This document shows, in pieces, positions 25,562 to 39,759 of a stretch of 64,000 bases of DNA. Made by a program: the position numbers and the translations under genes. The stretch spans positions 1-64,000 of the forward strand of contig NW_027183784.1 of the NCBI RefSeq assembly GCF_041296385.1, in the 5' to 3' direction. Every line of letters begins with the position of its first letter. The first letter of the stretch is position 1. The stretch is from Aphelocoma coerulescens. Taxonomy: Eukaryota > Chordata > Aves > Passeriformes > Corvidae. The notes below the pieces were generated by a model. It was given only the letters and a program-made list of their open reading frames with translations. It was not told the DNA's origin and did no database searches.

Positions 25562-26981
25562 ATCGCGGTGCTCTTTGCACGGTCCTTGTCAGCTCCAAGT
25601 ACCCCCCCCGCGCACGTTACAGGCTCATAAAGACCAAGGATGCGAGTAGCCGTCTCGCCCAGAAAAATGTACCGGCGCAAAAGCACGATCTTCGTTACCC
25701 GTTCTCGTCGGCCAGACGGTTGTGCTCTGTCGAAAGGCTTGGACACCTAAACACTCCCGCGCTGCTTTCCCGGCACATTTCTCTAAGCGGAGAGCTAGAC
25801 GGGCAGTTCGGACCCCATCGAAACAGAAGGAGAATGATTCTACCTGGAGCTGAGGCAAATCCGTGCACAGCACATGCTGCGTGCCAGCACTGTACACGCT
25901 GAGGAGCAGCAAAGCTGAGTGCCACCGCTGGGCTTCAGTTCTCTCCAGACGGCAGAAGGCGAAGATTGAAGCCGCAGAGCACGGGGCTTCTGTGTGCTCG
26001 GCACCGTCTTTCCAAAGCCCAGGCAAACGCGCCTTCACAAGCCCGCTCAGCCGAGAATACGCTGGCTGGCTCGGGAAGTAAACGCGCAGCCCTTCGACTT
26101 CGTCCCACAACCTGGCTAGAAAGCAGTTTCTTACAGCTTCCGTGTTGCAGAGTCCCTGCAGCTTGAGCTCACCCCGAAGGACGCGTCAAAAAAGGAGGCG
26201 TTCTTGAAGCCCCCCTTCTCCAAGCACAAACACACTGAGGCTCTGCAGCTTCCTTCTCAGATGGCCATGCCGTCACACTGGTCGCGCTGGCATTACCGTT
26301 GCCAGCTTCCAGCAGCTGCTAGCATGCAAAAGGGCTCGAGAAGTAAAAGGCAGTGCTGTGCTGCACCTTCGCCTTCGCACGCGTAAGCCACGTAAGTGCA
26401 CTGTGTACTTGTCTCCTCTGCTTGCATCTACCGGGATACTTAATTCTCTGCATCTCGGAGCCTAAAGGTAAGAGCAGCTGTTTCCACAGAAGCTGGCTGG
26501 TGCTATAGGTAGCAGCACAAGCAGCTGTCTTTGGAGTTCCTTCTGCTGCTGCTAGCGTGACTTTTCCAGGCAAGCGAGTGGCAGCCACGCTTTCCCTGCA
26601 GCCCGTAGGATGCGCACACAAGCCATGTGCACGGCAGCTTCGTTCTTCGCTTTTTGTAACGCGTCGCGCTTTCATTGCCCCGGAGGCGAAGAGTCGTCTG
26701 CTTCTCGCACAGAAAGCTCTGCCGGCAGAGGAGCGCACCAGAGCACTGCTTCTGCCGGAACACGCCTGGCCCATACACACAATCCCTCTCAGCGCTACGT
26801 GGCACCACACTCTGCCTCTCCTGTGCTCCGCATCTAAACGGAAAGGCCCTCGGCTACGTCGCGCACAGAGAACTGTGCCAGAACAACGCGCTTCCCGGCG
26901 CTGGCCCCTGCGGCTCGGAGAAACTTGGATTTGCACCACATTCCCGGGCAGCCCCCTTTACAAGCTGCACAGCGCCCTCGG
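25562..26981 (+). repeat. Satellite unit 19
   Basis: CATGTAA. Copy of unit 15 and end of the four-unit duplication. Confidence 0.97.
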
Positions 26982-28400
26982 ATCGCGGTGCTCTTTGCAC
27001 GGTCCTTGTCAGCTCCAAGTACCCCCCCGCGCACGTTACAGGCTCATAAAGACCAAGGATGCGAGTAGCCGTCTCGCCCAGAAAAATGTACCGGCGCAAA
27101 AGCACGATCTTCGTTACCCGTTCTCGTCGGCCAGACGGTTGTGCTCTGTCGAAAGGCTTGGACACCTAAACACTCCCGCGCTGCTTTCCCGGCACATTTC
27201 TCTAAGCGGAGAGCTAGACGGGCAGTTCGGACCCCATCGAAACAGAAGGAGAATGATTCTACCTGGAGCTGAGGCAAATCCGTGCACAGCACATGCTGCG
27301 TGCCAGCACTGTACACGCTGAGGAGCAGCAAAGCTGAGTGCCACCGCTGGGCTTCAGTTCTCTCCAGACGGCAGAAGGCGAAGATTGAAGCCGCAGAGCA
27401 CGGGGCTTCTGTGTGCTCGGCACCGTCTTTCCAAAGCCCAGGCAAACGCGCCTTCACAAGCCCGCTCAGCCGAGAATACGCTGGCTGGCTCGGGAAGTAA
27501 ACGCGCAGCCCTTCGACTTCGTCCCACAACCTGGCTAGAAAGCAGTTTCTTACAGCTTCCGTGTTGCAGAGTCCCTGCAGCTTGAGCTCCCCCCGAAGGA
27601 CGCGTCAAAAAAGGAGGCGTTCTTGAAGCCCCCCTTCTCCAAGCACAAACACACGGAGGCTCTGCAGCTTCCTTCTCAGATGGCCATGCCGTCACACTGG
27701 TCGCGCTGGCATTACCGTTGCCAGCTTCCAGCAGCTGCTAGCATGCAAAAGGGCTCGAGAAGTAAAAGGCAGTGCTGTGCTGCACCTTCGCCTTCGCACG
27801 CGTAAGCCACGTAAGTGCACTGTGTACTTGTCTCCTCTGCTTGCATCTACCGGGATACTTAATTCTCTGCATCTCGGAGCCTAAAGGTAAGAGCAGCTGT
27901 TTCCACAGAAGCTGGCTGGTGCTATAGGTAGCAGCACAAGCAGCTGTCTTTGGAGTTCCTTCTGCTGCTGCTAGCGTGACTTTTCCAGGCAAGCGAGTGG
28001 CAGCCACGCTTCCCCTGCAGCCCGTAGGATGCGCACACAAGCCATGTGCACGGCAGCTTCGTTCTTCGCTTTTTGTAACGCGTCGCGCTTTCATTGCCCC
28101 GGAGGCGAAGAGTCGTCTGCTTCTCGCACAGAAAGCTCTGCCGGCAGAGGAGCGCACCAGAGCACTGCTTCTGCCGGAACACGCCTGGCCCATACACACA
28201 ATCCCTCTCAGCGCTACGTGGCACCACACTCTGCCTCTCCTGTGCTCCGCATCTAAACGGAAAGGCCCTCGGCTACGTCGCGCACAGAGAACTGTGCCAG
28301 AACAACGCGCTTCCCGGCGCTGGCCCCTGCGGCTCGGAGAAACTTGGATTTGCACCACATTCCCGGGCAGCCCCCTTTACAAGCTGCACAGCGCCCTCGG
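26982..28400 (+). repeat. Satellite unit 20 (7-C)
   Basis: CCGGCAA with a 7-C run, 1,419 bp. Even type. Confidence 0.97.
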
Positions 28401-29820
28401 ATCGCGGTGCTCTTTGCACGGTCCTTGTCAGCTCCAAGTACCCCCCCCGCGCACGTTACAGGCTCATAAAGACCAAGGATGCGAGTAGCCGTCTCGCCCA
28501 GAAAAATGTACCGGCGCAAAAGCACGATCTTCGTTACCCGTTCTCGTCGGCCAGACGGTTGTGCTCTGTCGAAAGGCTTGGACACCTAAACACTCCCGCG
28601 CTGCTTTCCCGGCACATTTCTCTAAGCGGAGAGCTAGACGGGCAGTTCGGACCCCATCGAAACAGAAGGAGAATGATTCTACCTGGAGCTGAGGCAAATC
28701 CGTGCACAGCACATGCTGCGTGCCAGCACTGTACACGCTGAGGAGCAGCAAAGCTGAGTGCCACCGCTGGGCTTCAGTTCTCTCCAGACGGCAGAAGGCG
28801 AAGATTGAAGCCGCAGAGCACGGGGCTTCTGTGTGCTCGGCACCGTCTTTCCAAAGCCCAGGCAAACGCGCCTTCACAAGCCCGCTCAGCCGAGAATACG
28901 CTGGCTGGCTCGGGAAGTAAACGCGCAGCCCTTCGACTTCGTCCCACAACCTGGCTAGAAAGCAGTTTCTTACAGCTTCCGTGTTGCAGAGTCCCTGCAG
29001 CTTGAGCTCACCCCGAAGGACGCGTCAAAAAAGGAGGCGTTCTTGAAGCCCCCCTTCTCCAAGCACAAACACACTGAGGCTCTGCAGCTTCCTTCTCAGA
29101 TGGCCATGCCGTCACACTGGTCGCGCTGGCATTACCGTTGCCAGCTTCCAGCAGCTGCTAGCATGCAAAAGGGCTCGAGAAGTAAAAGGCAGTGCTGTGC
29201 TGCACCTTCGCCTTCGCACGCGTAAGCCACGTAAGTGCACTGTGTACTTGTCTCCTCTGCTTGCATCTACCGGGATACTTAATTCTCTGCATCTCGGAGC
29301 CTAAAGGTAAGAGCAGCTGTTTCCACAGAAGCTGGCTGGTGCTATAGGTAGCAGCACAAGCAGCTGTCTTTGGAGTTCCTTCTGCTGCTGCTAGCGTGAC
29401 TTTTCCAGGCAAGCGAGTGGCAGCCACGCTTTCCCTGCAGCCCGTAGGATGCGCACACAAGCCATGTGCACGGCAGCTTCGTTCTTCGCTTTTTGTAACG
29501 CGTCGCGCTTTCATTGCCCCGGAGGCGAAGAGTCGTCTGCTTCTCGCCCAGAAAGCTCTGCCGGCAGAGGAGCGCACCAGAGCACTGCTTCTGCCGGAAC
29601 ACGCCTGGCCCATACACACAATCCCTCTCAGCGCTACGTGGCACCACACTCTGCCTCTCCTGTGCTCCGCATCTAAACGGAAAGGCCCTCGGCTACGTCG
29701 CGCACAGAGAACTGTGCCAGAACAACGCGCTTCCCGGCGCTGGCCCCTGCGGCTCGGAGAAACTTGGATTTGCACCACATTCCCGGGCAGCCCCCTTTAC
29801 AAGCTGCACAGCGCCCTCGG
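28401..29820 (+). repeat. Satellite unit 21
   Basis: CATGTCA. Odd type with C at offset 1148, unlike the neighbouring odd units 13-19. Confidence 0.97.
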
Positions 29821-31240
29821 ATCGCGGTGCTCTTTGCACGGTCCTTGTCAGCTCCAAGTACCCCCCCCGCGCACGTTACAGGCTCATAAAGACCAAGGAT
29901 GCGAGTAGCCGTCTCGCCCAGAAAAATGTACCGGCGCAAAAGCACGATCTTCGTTACCCGTTCTCGTCGGCCAGACGGTTGTGCTCTGTCGAAAGGCTTG
30001 GACACCTAAACACTCCCGCGCTGCTTTCCCGGCACATTTCTCTAAGCGGAGAGCTAGACGGGCAGTTCGGACCCCATCGAAACAGAAGGAGAATGATTCT
30101 ACCTGGAGCTGAGGCAAATCCGTGCACAGCACATGCTGCGTGCCAGCACTGTACACGCTGAGGAGCAGCAAAGCTGAGTGCCACCGCTGGGCTTCAGTTC
30201 TCTCCAGACGGCAGAAGGCGAAGATTGAAGCCGCAGAGCACGGGGCTTCTGTGTGCTCGGCACCGTCTTTCCAAAGCCCAGGCAAACGCGCCTTCACAAG
30301 CCCGCTCAGCCGAGAATACGCTGGCTGGCTCGGGAAGTAAACGCGCAGCCCTTCGACTTCGTCCCACAACCTGGCTAGAAAGCAGTTTCTTACAGCTTCC
30401 GTGTTGCAGAGTCCCTGCAGCTTGAGCTCCCCCCGAAGGACGCGTCAAAAAAGGAGGCGTTCTTGAAGCCCCCCTTCTCCAAGCACAAACACACGGAGGC
30501 TCTGCAGCTTCCTTCTCAGATGGCCATGCCGTCACACTGGTCGCGCTGGCATTACCGTTGCCAGCTTCCAGCAGCTGCTAGCATGCAAAAGGGCTCGAGA
30601 AGTAAAAGGCAGTGCTGTGCTGCACCTTCGCCTTCGCACGCGTAAGCCACGTAAGTGCACTGTGTACTTGTCTCCTCTGCTTGCATCTACCGGGATACTT
30701 AATTCTCTGCATCTCGGAGCCTAAAGGTAAGAGCAGCTGTTTCCACAGAAGCTGGCTGGTGCTATAGGTAGCAGCACAAGCAGCTGTCTTTGGAGTTCCT
30801 TCTGCTGCTGCTAGCGTGACTTTTCCAGGCAAGCGAGTGGCAGCCACGCTTTCCCTGCAGCCCGTAGGATGCGCACACAAGCCATGTGCACGGCAGCTTC
30901 GTTCTTCGCTTTTTGTAACGCGTCGCGCTTTCATTGCCCCGGAGGCGAAGAGTCGTCTGCTTCTCGCCCAGAAAGCTCTGCCGGCAGAGGAGCGCACCAG
31001 AGCACTGCTTCTGCCGGAACACGCCTGGCCCATACACACAATCCCTCTCAGCGCTACGTGGCACCACACTCTGCCTCTCCTGTGCTCCGCATCTAAACGG
31101 AAAGGCCCTCGGCTACGTCGCGCACAGAGAACTGTGCCAGAACAACGCGCTTCCCGGCGCTGGCCCCTGCGGCTCGGAGAAACTTGGATTTGCACCACAT
31201 TCCCGGGCAGCCCCCTTTACAAGCTGCACAGCGCCCTCGG
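29821..31240 (+). repeat. Satellite unit 22
   Basis: CCGGTCA, the same as unit 9. Even type without 1032C. Confidence 0.97.
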
Positions 31241-32660
31241 ATCGCGGTGCTCTTTGCACGGTCCTTGTCAGCTCCAAGTACCCCCCCCGCGCACGTTACA
31301 GGCTCATAAAGACCAAGGATGCGAGTAGTCGTCTCGCCCAGAAAAATGTACCGGCGCAAAAGCACGATCTTCGTTACCCGTTCTCGTCGGCCAGACGGTT
31401 GTGCTCTGTCGAAAGGCTTGGACACTTAAACACTCCCGCGCTGCTTTCCCGGCACATTTCTCTAAGCGGAGAGCTAGACGGGCAGTTCGGACCCCATCGA
31501 AACAGAAGGAGAATGATTCTACCTGGAGCTGAGGCAAATCCGTGCACAGCACATGCTGCGTGCCAGCACTGTACACGCTGAGGAGCAGCAAAGCTGAGTG
31601 CCACCGCTGGGCTTCAGTTCTCTCCAGACGGCAGAAGGCGAAGATTGAAGCCGCAGAGCACGGGGCTTCTGTGTGCTCGGCACCGTCTTTCCAAAGCCCA
31701 GGCAAACGCGCCTTCACAAGCCCGCTCAGCCGAGAATACGCTGGCTGGCTCGGGAAGTAAACGCGCAGCCCTTCGACTTCGTCCCACAACCTGGCTAGAA
31801 AGCAGTTTCTTACAGCTTCCGTGTTGCAGAGTCCCTGCAGCTTGAGCTCACCCCGAAGGACGCGTCAAAAAAGGAGGCGTTCTTGAAGCCCCCCTTCTCC
31901 AAGCACAAACACACTGAGGCTCTGCAGCTTCCTTCTCAGATGGCCATGCCGTCACACTGGTCGCGCTGGCATTACCGTTGCCAGCTTCCAGCAGCTGCTA
32001 GCATGCAAAAGGGCTCGAGAAGTAAAAGGCAGTGCTGTGCTGCACCTTCGCCTTCGCACGCGTAAGCCACGTAAGTGCACTGTGTACTTGTCTCCTCTGC
32101 TTGCATCTACCGGGATACTTAATTCTCTGCATCTCGGAGCCTAAAGGTAAGAGCAGCTGTTTCCACAGAAGCTGGCTGGTGCTATAGGTAGCAGCACAAG
32201 CAGCTGTCTTTGGAGTTCCTTCTGCTGCTGCTAGCGTGACTTTTCCAGGCAAGCGAGTGGCAGCCACGCTTCCCCTGCAGCCCGTAGGATGCGCACACAA
32301 GCCATGTGCACGGCAGCTTCGTTCTTCGCTTTTTGTAACGCGTCGCGCTTTCATTGCCCCGGAGGCGAAGAGTCGTCTGCTTCTCGCCCAGAAAGCTCTG
32401 CCGGCAGAGGGGCGCACCAGAGCACTGCTTCTGCCGGAACACGCCTGGCCCATACACACAATCCCTCTCAGCGCTACGTGGCACCACACTCTGCCTCTCC
32501 TGTGCTCCGCATCTAAACGGAAAGGCCCTCGGCTACGTCGCGCACAGAGAACTGTGCCAGAACAACGCGCTTCCCGGCGCTGGCCCCTGCGGCTCGGAGA
32601 AACTTGGATTTGCACCACATTCCCGGGCAGCCCCCTTTACAAGCTGCACAGCGCCCTCGG
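31241..32660 (+). repeat. Satellite unit 23 (mosaic)
   Basis: CATGCCG plus 89T (31329) and 186T (31426). Odd type at 610/675 but with 1032C, which is otherwise confined to even-type units, so it is probably a recombinant. Confidence 0.96.
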
Positions 32661-34079
32661 ATCGCGGTGCTCTTTGCACGGTCCTTGTCAGCTCCAAGTA
32701 CCCCCCCGCGCACGTTACAGGCTCATAAAGACCAAGGATGCGAGTAGCCGTCTCGCCCAGAAAAATGTACCGGCGCAAAAGCACGATCTTCGTTACCCGT
32801 TCTCGTCGGCCAGACGGTTGTGCTCTGTCGAAAGGCTTGGACACCTAAACACTCCCGCGCTGCTTTCCCGGCACATTTCTCTAAGCGGAGAGCTAGACGG
32901 GCAGTTCGGACCCCATCGAAACAGAAGGAGAATGATTCTACCTGGAGCTGAGGCAAATCCGTGCACAGCACATGCTGCGTGCCAGCACTGTACACGCTGA
33001 GGAGCAGCAAAGCTGAGTGCCACCGCTGGGCTTCAGTTCTCTCCAGACGGCAGAAGGCGAAGATTGAAGCCGCAGAGCACGGGGCTTCTGTGTGCTCGGC
33101 ACCGTCTTTCCAAAGCCCAGGCAAACGCGCCTTCACAAGCCCGCTCAGCCGAGAATACGCTGGCTGGCTCGGGAAGTAAACGCGCAGCCCTTCGACTTCG
33201 TCCCACAACCTGGCTAGAAAGCAGTTTCTTACAGCTTCCGTGTTGCAGAGTCCCTGCAGCTTGAGCTCCCCCCGAAGGACGCGTCAAAAAAGGAGGCGTT
33301 CTTGAAGCCCCCCTTCTCCAAGCACAAACACACGGAGGCTCTGCAGCTTCCTTCTCAGATGGCCATGCCGTCACACTGGTCGCGCTGGCATTACCGTTGC
33401 CAGCTTCCAGCAGCTGCTAGCATGCAAAAGGGCTCGAGAAGTAAAAGGCAGTGCTGTGCTGCACCTTCGCCTTCGCACGCGTAAGCCACGTAAGTGCACT
33501 GTGTACTTGTCTCCTCTGCTTGCATCTACCGGGATACTTAATTCTCTGCATCTCGGAGCCTAAAGGTAAGAGCAGCTGTTTCCACAGAAGCTGGCTGGTG
33601 CTATAGGTAGCAGCACAAGCAGCTGTCTTTGGAGTTCCTTCTGCTGCTGCTAGCGTGACTTTTCCAGGCAAGCGAGTGGCAGCCACGCTTTCCCTGCAGC
33701 CCGTAGGATGCGCACACAAGCCATGTGCACGGCAGCTTCGTTCTTCGCTTTTTGTAACGCGTCGCGCTTTCATTGCCCCGGAGGCGAAGAGTCGTCTGCT
33801 TCTCGCACAGAAAGCTCTGCCGGCAGAGGGGCGCACCAGAGCACTGCTTCTGCCGGAACACGCCTGGCCCATACACACAATCCCTCTCAGCGCTACGTGG
33901 CACCACACTCTGCCTCTCCTGTGCTCCGCATCTAAACGGAAAGGCCCTCGGCTACGTCGCGCACAGAGAACTGTGCCAGAACAACGCGCTTCCCGGCGCT
34001 GGCCCCTGCGGCTCGGAGAAACTTGGATTTGCACCACATTCCCGGGCAGCCCCCTTTACAAGCTGCACAGCGCCCTCGG
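32661..34079 (+). repeat. Satellite unit 24 (7-C)
   Basis: CCGGTAG with a 7-C run, 1,419 bp. Its right part matches unit 10. Confidence 0.97.
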
Positions 34080-35499
34080 ATCGCGGTGCTCTTTGCACGG
34101 TCCTTGTCAGCTCCAAGTACCCCCCCCGCGCACGTTACAGGCTCATAAAGACCAAGGATGCGAGTAGCCGTCTCGCCCAGAAAAATGTACCGGCGCAAAA
34201 GCACGATCTTCGTTACCCGTTCTCGTCGGCCAGACGGTTGTGCTCTGTCGAAAGGCTTGGACACCTAAACACTCCCGCGCTGCTTTCCCGGCACATTTCT
34301 CTAAGCGGAGAGCTAGACGGGCAGTTCGGACCCCATCGAAACAGAAGGAGAATGATTCTACCTGGAGCTGAGGCAAATCCGTGCACAGCACATGCTGCGT
34401 GCCAGCACTGTACACGCTGAGGAGCAGCAAAGCTGAGTGCCACCGCTGGGCTTCAGTTCTCTCCAGACGGCAGAAGGCGAAGATTGAAGCCGCAGAGCAC
34501 GGGGCTTCTGTGTGCTCGGCACCGTCTTTCCAAAGCCCAGGCAAACGCGCCTTCACAAGCCCGCTCAGCCGAGAATACGCTGGCTGGCTCGGGAAGTAAA
34601 CGCGCAGCCCTTCGACTTCGTCCCACAACCTGGCTAGAAAGCAGTTTCTTACAGCTTCCGTGTTGCAGAGTCCCTGCAGCTTGAGCTCACCCCGAAGGAC
34701 GCGTCAAAAAAGGAGGCGTTCTTGAAGCCCCCCTTCTCCAAGCACAAACACACTGAGGCTCTGCAGCTTCCTTCTCAGATGGCCATGCCGTCACACTGGT
34801 CGCGCTGGCATTACCGTTGCCAGCTTCCAGCAGCTGCTAGCATGCAAAAGGGCTCGAGAAGTAAAAGGCAGTGCTGTGCTGCACCTTCGCCTTCGCACGC
34901 GTAAGCCACGTAAGTGCACTGTGTACTTGTCTCCTCTGCTTGCATCTACCGGGATACTTAATTCTCTGCATCTCGGAGCCTAAAGGTAAGAGCAGCTGTT
35001 TCCACAGAAGCTGGCTGATGCTATAGGTAGCAGCACAAGCAGCTGTCTTTGGAGTTCCTTCTGCTGCTGCTAGCGTGACTTTTCCAGGCAAGCGAGTGGC
35101 AGCCACGCTTTCCCTGCAGCCCGTAGGATGCGCACACAAGCCATGTGCACGGCAGCTTCGTTCTTCGCTTTTTGTAACGCGTCGCGCTTTCATTGCCCCG
35201 GAGGCGAAGAGTCGTCTGCTTCTCGCCCAGAAAGCTCTGCCGGCAGAGGGGCGCACCAGAGCACTGCTTCTGCCGGAACACGCCTGGCCCATACACACAA
35301 TCCCTCTCAGCGCTACGTGGCACCACACTCTGCCTCTCCTGTGCTCCGCATCTAAACGGAAAGGCCCTCGGCTACGTCGCGCACAGAGAACTGTGCCAGA
35401 ACAACGCGCTTCCCGGCGCTGGCCCCTGCGGCTCGGAGAAACTTGGATTTGCACCACATTCCCGGGCAGCCCCCTTTACAAGCTGCACAGCGCCCTCGG
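34080..35499 (+). repeat. Satellite unit 25
   Basis: CATATCG with 939A (35018). Second copy of the cassette begins. Confidence 0.97.
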
Positions 35500-36919
35500 A
35501 TCGCGGTGCTCTTTGCACGGTCCTTGTCAGCTCCAAGTACCCCCCCCGTGCACGTTACAGGCTCATAAAGACCAAGGATGCGAGTAGCCGTCTCGCCCAG
35601 AAAAATGTACCGGCGCAAAAGCACGATCTTCGTTACCCGTTCTCGTCGGCCAGACGGTTGTGCTCTGTCGAAAGGCTTGGACACCTAAACACTCCCGCGC
35701 TGCTTTCCCGGCACATTTCTCTAAGCGGAGAGCTAGACGGGCAGTTCGGACCCCATCGAAACAGAAGGAGAATGATTCTACCTGGAGCTGAGGCAAATCC
35801 GTGCACAGCACATGCTGCGTGCCAGCACTGTACACGCTGAGGAGCAGCAAAGCTGAGTGCCACCGCTGGGCTTCAGTTCTCTCCAGACGGCAGAAGGCGA
35901 AGATTGAAGCCGCAGAGCACGGGGCTTCTGTGTGCTCGGCACCGTCTTTCCAAAGCCCAGGCAAACGCGCCTTCACAAGCCCGCTCAGCCGAGAATACGC
36001 TGGCTGGCTCGGGAAGTAAACGCGCAGCCCTTCGACTTCGTCCCACAACCTGGCTAGAAAGCAGTTTCTTACAGCTTCCGTGTTGCAGAGTCCCTGCAGC
36101 TTGAGCTCCCCCCGAAGGACGCGTCAAAAAAGGAGGCGTTCTTGAAGCCCCCCTTCTCCAAGCACAAACACACGGAGGCTCTGCAGCTTCCTTCTCAGAT
36201 GGCCATGCCGTCACACTGGTCGCGCTGGCATTACCGTTGCCAGCTTCCAGCAGCTGCTAGCATGCAAAAGGGCTCGAGAAGTAAAAGGCAGTGCTGTGCT
36301 GCACCTTCGCCTTCGCACGCGTAAGCCACGTAAGTGCACTGTGTACTTGTCTCCTCTGCTTGCATCTACCGGGATACTTAATTCTCTGCATCTCGGAGCC
36401 TAAAGGTAAGAGCAGCTGTTTCCACAGAAGCTGGCTGGTGCTATAGGTAGCAGCACAAGCAGCTGTCTTTGGAGTTCCTTCTGCTGCTGCTAGCGTGACT
36501 TTTCCAGGCAAGCGAGTGGCAGCCACGCTTCCCCTGCAGCCCGTAGGATGCGCACACAAGCCATGTGCACGGCAGCTTCGTTCTTCGCTTTTTGTAACGC
36601 GTCGCGCTTTCATTGCCCCGGAGGCGAAGAGTCGTCTGCTTCTCGCACAGAAAGCTCTGCCGGCAGAGGAGCGCACCAGAGCACTGCTTCTGCCGGAACA
36701 CGCCTGGCCCATACACACAATCCCTCTCAGCGCTACGTGGCACCACACTCTGCCTCTCCTGTGCTCCGCATCTAAACGGAAAGGCCCTCGGCTACGTCGC
36801 GCACAGAGAACTGTGCCAGAACAACGCGCTTCCCGGCGCTGGCCCCTGCGGCTCGGAGAAACTTGGATTTGCACCACATTCCCGGGCAGCCCCCTTTACA
36901 AGCTGCACAGCGCCCTCGG
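35500..36919 (+). repeat. Satellite unit 26
   Basis: TCGGCAA with 50T at 35549. Confidence 0.97.
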
Positions 36920-38339
36920 ATCGCGGTGCTCTTTGCACGGTCCTTGTCAGCTCCAAGTACCCCCCCCGCGCACGTTACAGGCTCATAAAGACCAAGGATG
37001 CGAGTAGCCGTCTCGCCCAGAAAAATGTACCGGCGCAAAAGCACGATCTTCGTTACCCGTTCTCGTCGGCCAGACGGTTGTGCTCTGTCGAAAGGCTTGG
37101 ACACCTAAACACTCCCGCGCTGCTTTCCCGGCACATTTCTCTAAGCGGAGAGCTAGACGGGCAGTTCGGACCCCATCGAAACAGAAGGAGAATGATTCTA
37201 CCTGGAGCTGAGGCAAATCCGTGCACAGCACATGCTGCGTGCCAGCACTGTACACGCTGAGGAGCAGCAAAGCTGAGTGCCACCGCTGGGCTTCAGTTCT
37301 CTCCAGACGGCAGAAGGCGAAGATTGAAGCCGCAGAGCACGGGGCTTCTGTGTGCTCGGCACCGTCTTTCCAAAGCCCAGGCAAACGCGCCTTCACAAGC
37401 CCGCTCAGCCGAGAATACGCTGGCTGGCTCGGGAAGTAAACGCGCAGCCCTTCGACTTCGTCCCACAACCTGGCTAGAAAGCAGTTTCTTACAGCTTCCG
37501 TGTTGCAGAGTCCCTGCAGCTTGAGCTCACCCCGAAGGACGCGTCAAAAAAGGAGGCGTTCTTGAAGCCCCCCTTCTCCAAGCACAAACACACTGAGGCT
37601 CTGCAGCTTCCTTCTCAGATGGCCATGCCGTCACACTGGTCGCGCTGGCATTACCGTTGCCAGCTTCCAGCAGCTGCTAGCATGCAAAAGGGCTCGAGAA
37701 GTAAAAGGCAGTGCTGTGCTGCACCTTCGCCTTCGCACGCGTAAGCCACGTAAGTGCACTGTGTACTTGTCTCCTCTGCTTGCATCTACCGGGATACTTA
37801 ATTCTCTGCATCTCGGAGCCTAAAGGTAAGAGCAGCTGTTTCCACAGAAGCTGGCTGGTGCTATAGGTAGCAGCACAAGCAGCTGTCTTTGGAGTTCCTT
37901 CTGCTGCTGCTAGCGTGACTTTTCCAGGCAAGCGAGTGGCAGCCACGCTTTCCCTGCAGCCCGTAGGATGCGCACACAAGCCATGTGCACGGCAGCTTCG
38001 TTCTTCGCTTTTTGTAACGCGTCGCGCTTTCATTGCCCCGGAGGCGAAGAGTCGTCTGCTTCTCGCACAGAAAGCTCTGCCGGCAGAGGAGCGCACCAGA
38101 GCACTGCTTCTGCCGGAACACGCCTGGCCCATACACACAATCCCTCTCAGCGCTACGTGGCACCACACTCTGCCTCTCCTGTGCTCCGCATCTAAACGGA
38201 AAGGCCCTCGGCTACGTCGCGCACAGAGAACTGTGCCAGAACAACGCGCTTCCCGGCGCTGGCCCCTGCGGCTCGGAGAAACTTGGATTTGCACCACATT
38301 CCCGGGCAGCCCCCTTTACAAGCTGCACAGCGCCCTCGG
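36920..38339 (+). repeat. Satellite unit 27
   Basis: CATGTAA. Parallels unit 13 but lacks 1208A. Confidence 0.97.
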
Positions 38340-39759
38340 ATCGCGGTGCTCTTTGCACGGTCCTTGTCAGCTCCAAGTACCCCCCCCGCGCACGTTACAG
38401 GCTCATAAAGACCAAGGATGCGAGTAGCCGTCTCGCCCAGAAAAATGTACCGGCGCAAAAGCACGATCTTCGTTACCCGTTCTCGTCGGCCAGACGGTTG
38501 TGCTCTGTCGAAAGGCTTGGACACCTAAACACTCCCGCGCTGCTTTCCCGGCACATTTCTCTAAGCGGAGAGCTAGACGGGCAGTTCGGACCCCATCGAA
38601 ACAGAAGGAGAATGATTCTACCTGGAGCTGAGGCAAATCCGTGCACAGCACATGCTGCGTGCCAGCACTGTACACGCTGAGGAGCAGCAAAGCTGAGTGC
38701 CACCGCTGGGCTTCAGTTCTCTCCAGACGGCAGAAGGCGAAGATTGAAGCCGCAGAGCACGGGGCTTCTGTGTGCTCGGCACCGTCTTTCCAAAGCCCAG
38801 GCAAACGCGCCTTCACAAGCCCGCTCAGCCGAGAATACGCTGGCTGGCTCGGGAAGTAAACGCGCAGCCCTTCGACTTCGTCCCACAACCTGGCTAGAAA
38901 GCAGTTTCTTACAGCTTCCGTGTTGCAGAGTCCCTGCAGCTTGAGCTCCCCCCGAAGGACGCGTCAAAAAAGGAGGCGTTCTTGAAGCCCCCCTTCTCCA
39001 AGCACAAACACACGGAGGCTCTGCAGCTTCCTTCTCAGATGGCCATGCCGTCACACTGGTCGCGCTGGCATTACCGTTGCCAGCTTCCAGCAGCTGCTAG
39101 CATGCAAAAGGGCTCGAGAAGTAAAAGGCAGTGCTGTGCTGCACCTTCGCCTTCGCACGCGTAAGCCACGTAAGTGCACTGTGTACTTGTCTCCTCTGCT
39201 TGCATCTACCGGGATACTTAATTCTCTGCATCTCGGAGCCTAAAGGTAAGAGCAGCTGTTTCCACAGAAGCTGGCTGGTGCTATAGGTAGCAGCACAAGC
39301 AGCTGTCTTTGGAGTTCCTTCTGCTGCTGCTAGCGTGACTTTTCCAGGCAAGCGAGTGGCAGCCACGCTTCCCCTGCAGCCCGTAGGATGCGCACACAAG
39401 CCATGTGCACGGCAGCTTCGTTCTTCGCTTTTTGTAACGCGTCGCGCTTTCATTGCCCCGGAGGCGAAGAGTCGTCTGCTTCTCGCACAGAAAGCTCTGC
39501 CGGCAGAGGAGCGCACCAGAGCACTGCTTCTGCCGGAACACGCCTGGCCCATACACACAATCCCTCTCAGCGCTACGTGGCACCACACTCTGCCTCTCCT
39601 GTGCTCCGCATCTAAACGGAAAGGCCCTCGGCTACGTCGCGCACAGAGAACTGTGCCAGAACAACGCGCTTCCCGGCGCTGGCCCCTGCGGCTCGGAGAA
39701 ACTTGGATTTGCACCACATTCCCGGGCAGCCCCCTTTACAAGCTGCACAGCGCCCTCGG
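38340..39759 (+). repeat. Satellite unit 28
   Basis: CCGGCAA, even type. Confidence 0.97.

Larger units (their letters stand above)
21302..26981 (+). repeat. Four-unit block, second copy (units 16-19)
   Basis: This block is identical to units 12-15 at every variable site. Its first unit carries 50T but, unlike every other 50T unit, is not preceded by a unit with 939A. This marks the duplication junction between about 21053 and 21350. I scored only the variable sites by eye, so a base-level alignment could reveal further private differences. Confidence 0.9.
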
